From assembly GCA_020859745.1 (NCBI GenBank), contig JAJBVQ010000226.1, positions 1 to 6,449 of the forward strand: a stretch of DNA of 6,449 nt, written 5' to 3'. This stretch comes from Rikenellaceae bacterium. Lineage in GTDB: Bacteria; Bacteroidota; Bacteroidia; Bacteroidales; Rikenellaceae. Positions within the stretch are counted from its first letter, which is position 1. Each line of letters starts with the position of its first letter. A program made the translations under genes and the position numbers. Shown here piece after piece: positions 4,729-6,449 of this stretch. The notes under the pieces are model-generated. The model saw nothing but the letters and a program-made list of their open reading frames with translations. It did no database searches and was not told the DNA's origin.

Positions 4729-6396
4729 ATGGATATACTGATACGCATCCTCAATATCGTCGGCTCGCTGGGGCTTTTCCTGTACGGGATGAAGCTGATG
4801 AGCGAGGCCCTGCAACGGATCGCCGGCGGCCGCATGCGCCGCGTGATGGGCACCATGGCCGCCACGCCGCTGTCGCAGATCGCCACCACGGCGGTCGTGA
4901 CGGCCACCGTGCAGTCTTCCAGCGCCATAACGGTCATGATCGTCAGCTTCGTCAATGCCGGGATCGTGAATCTGCGGCAGGCCATCGGGATGATCATGGG
5001 GGCCAATATCGGGACGACCGTCACGGCGTGGATCATCGCCGTGTTCGGCTTCGAACTCAACTTCTCGATCATCTCGATCCCGCTGGTGGGGCTGGGCTTC
5101 GCCCTGATTCTGATCCACAAGGTGCATTACCGCGCCTTGGGCGAGATCATCATCGGCTTCGCGCTGATGTTGCTGGGGCTGACCGTGTTGCAATCCTCGA
5201 TGAGCGGCGTGGCCCAGAACACAGCCCTGTTCCGGGAGCTGGCCACCTACGCCGACCTGGGCTACCTCTCCGTGATCCTGTTCATCCTGATCGGGACGCT
5301 GTTGACCGCGGTTTTACAGTCGTCGAGCGCCACCATCACCCTGACCATCATCATGTGCCAGAGCGGCTGGATACCGTTTGAGGCGGGAGCGGCCATGATC
5401 CTCGGCGAGAATGTAGGGACTACCATCACGGCCAACCTGGCGGCCATCGTGGCCAACACGTCGGCCAAGCGTGCGGCGGTGTCGCATACGGTTATCAATG
5501 TTTTGGGGCTGGTGTGGGTCGTGCCGCTGCTGCCGTGGATCACGGAAGGCATTACCGAGTTGTTCGCCAGGATGGGCAGTACAGGGCCGGCGGCGACGCC
5601 GCTGATGCTGGCTTTCTTCCATTCGGGATTCAATGTCCTGAACGTCTGCATCCTGGCCAACTTCATCCCGCAGATTATGCGGGCGGTGACCTGGATGGTG
5701 CGCCAGTCGCCCAACGACAACCGCAAGCGGCTTTTCGCCCTCGATTCGGGCATGGTCTCCACGCCGGAGCTGTCGCTGATGCAGGCCCACAACGAGATTA
5801 CCAACCACGCCAAGCGGGTGCTCAAGATGTTCGGCATGGTGCGCTCGCTGATGACCCTGACCAATGCGCAGGAGTTCCAGCGGGAGTACGAGCATGTGGA
5901 GAAGTACGAACGGATCACCGACCGAGTCGAGCGGGAGATCATCACCTACCTTTCGCGCATCACTTCGCGGGACAACGGCGAGGCGGCGACGCGCCGTTTG
6001 CAGACGATGTTCCGCACCATTTCGCACGTCGAGCTGATCGGGGACGGCAATCTGGAGCTGGCCAAGATCCTGCGGGCCAAGAAGGAGAAGAACCTCTGGT
6101 TCAACCAGGAGCAGCGCGACAAGCTGGGCAGCCTGTTCGACCTGGTGGAGCAGGCGTTGTATGTGATGATAACGAACCTGGAGAATCCCACGGCCGAAGG
6201 GGTGGAGCGGTCGCGGGGCATCGAGGAGCAGATCAACCTGTTGAGCGCGCAGCTGCGCAGCGAGCAGCTTCAGGAGGCGCAGGGACAGGAGTATAAGTAT
6301 ATGGCGGGCATCGCCTTTATCGAGCTGGTCGTGGAGTGCGAAAAGCTGGGCGACGCCGCCGTGCATATCTCCGCCGAGCAGGCGGAGGGGTTGTAA
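4729..6396 (+). CDS. Na/Pi cotransporter family protein with C-terminal PhoU-like domain
   Basis: A complete 555-residue inner-membrane protein. Residues 1 to about 325 hold two inverted Na_Pi_cotrans repeats (PF02690). The first has GLFLYGMKLMSEAL (15-28), QSSSA (62-66) and GANIGTT (91-97); the second has QSSSA (197-201) and GENVGTT (226-232). The QSSS motifs are the substrate and sodium-binding signature of the SLC34/NptA family. Residues from about 350 to 555 are helical and charged and form a PhoU-like domain, with HVELIGDGNLELAKI (433-447) and ECEKLGDAAVHISAE (536-550) as the repeated E-x(n)-GD motifs. The architecture and length are those of bacterial YjbB/NptA-like proteins, which move phosphate with sodium (YjbB of E. 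coli exports it). Direction and substrate here are inferred. The ATG at 4729 directly precedes the first membrane helix; no Shine-Dalgarno is visible. Downstream (6397-6449) I see no clear terminator. Confidence 0.95.
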   Translation: MDILIRILNIVGSLGLFLYGMKLMSEALQRIAGGRMRRVMGTMAATPLSQIATTAVVTATVQSSSAITVMIVSFVNAGIVNLRQAIGMIMGANIGTTVTAWIIAVFGFELNFSIISIPLVGLGFALILIHKVHYRALGEIIIGFALMLLGLTVLQSSMSGVAQNTALFRELATYADLGYLSVILFILIGTLLTAVLQSSSATITLTIIMCQSGWIPFEAGAAMILGENVGTTITANLAAIVANTSAKRAAVSHTVINVLGLVWVVPLLPWITEGITELFARMGSTGPAATPLMLAFFHSGFNVLNVCILANFIPQIMRAVTWMVRQSPNDNRKRLFALDSGMVSTPELSLMQAHNEITNHAKRVLKMFGMVRSLMTLTNAQEFQREYEHVEKYERITDRVEREIITYLSRITSRDNGEAATRRLQTMFRTISHVELIGDGNLELAKILRAKKEKNLWFNQEQRDKLGSLFDLVEQALYVMITNLENPTAEGVERSRGIEEQINLLSAQLRSEQLQEAQGQEYKYMAGIAFIELVVECEKLGDAAVHISAEQAEGL

Positions 6397-6449
6397 GTCG
6401 GTTTTCGAATCAGATTTGCTCACACCCGTGGCACTGGTCAGGCCGTAGC

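Overview
The window looks like chromosomal DNA from a high-GC member of the Bacteroidales, possibly Alistipes or another Rikenellaceae genus. The order-level call rests on three things: near-perfect matches to the Bacteroidetes -7 promoter element TAnnTTTG in front of genes, a lack of Shine-Dalgarno sequences, and the gene content (tandem TlpA-like thioredoxins, a secreted endonuclease/exonuclease/phosphatase protein, and a Na/Pi-cotransporter fused to a PhoU-like domain). The genus is only a guess from base composition.

Layout. Positions 1-1155 hold two plus-strand thioredoxin-fold proteins in tandem. The first is cut by the window edge (CGPC active site) and the second is complete with a signal peptide (CPRC active site). 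Positions 1156-1543 are a convergent, gene-free gap with a folded hairpin and a perfect 22-bp inverted repeat. Positions 2413-1544 (minus) encode a secreted EEP-family phosphoesterase/nuclease. Positions 2414-3629 are a 1.2-kb divergent gap without a credible gene. It contains a long imperfect hairpin (2469-2581), a roughly 770-bp block of related GC-rich, hairpin-forming repeat units (2608-3377), an AT-rich palindrome (3480-3528) and a promoter. Positions 3630-4694 encode a lysylphosphatidylglycerol-synthase-type (LPG_synthase_TM/YbhN) membrane protein, followed after 34 bp by a 555-aa Na/Pi cotransporter family protein (4729-6396). The last 53 bases show nothing I can name.

How the genes fit together. 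The two thioredoxin-like proteins probably form one periplasmic redox unit derived by duplication. The two membrane proteins are probably co-transcribed, with an extra promoter for the second. I see no evidence that the three groups share one pathway.

The coding genes belong to known families. The least explained part is the 2.4-3.4 kb noncoding block: three related units, two of them ending in the same GC-rich hairpin followed by TATTTT, with one hairpin core present in both orientations between identical 11-bp arms. It could be a nest of REP/BIME-like or MITE-like elements, or a family of structured RNAs. The sequence alone does not decide. All repeat coordinates were read by eye.
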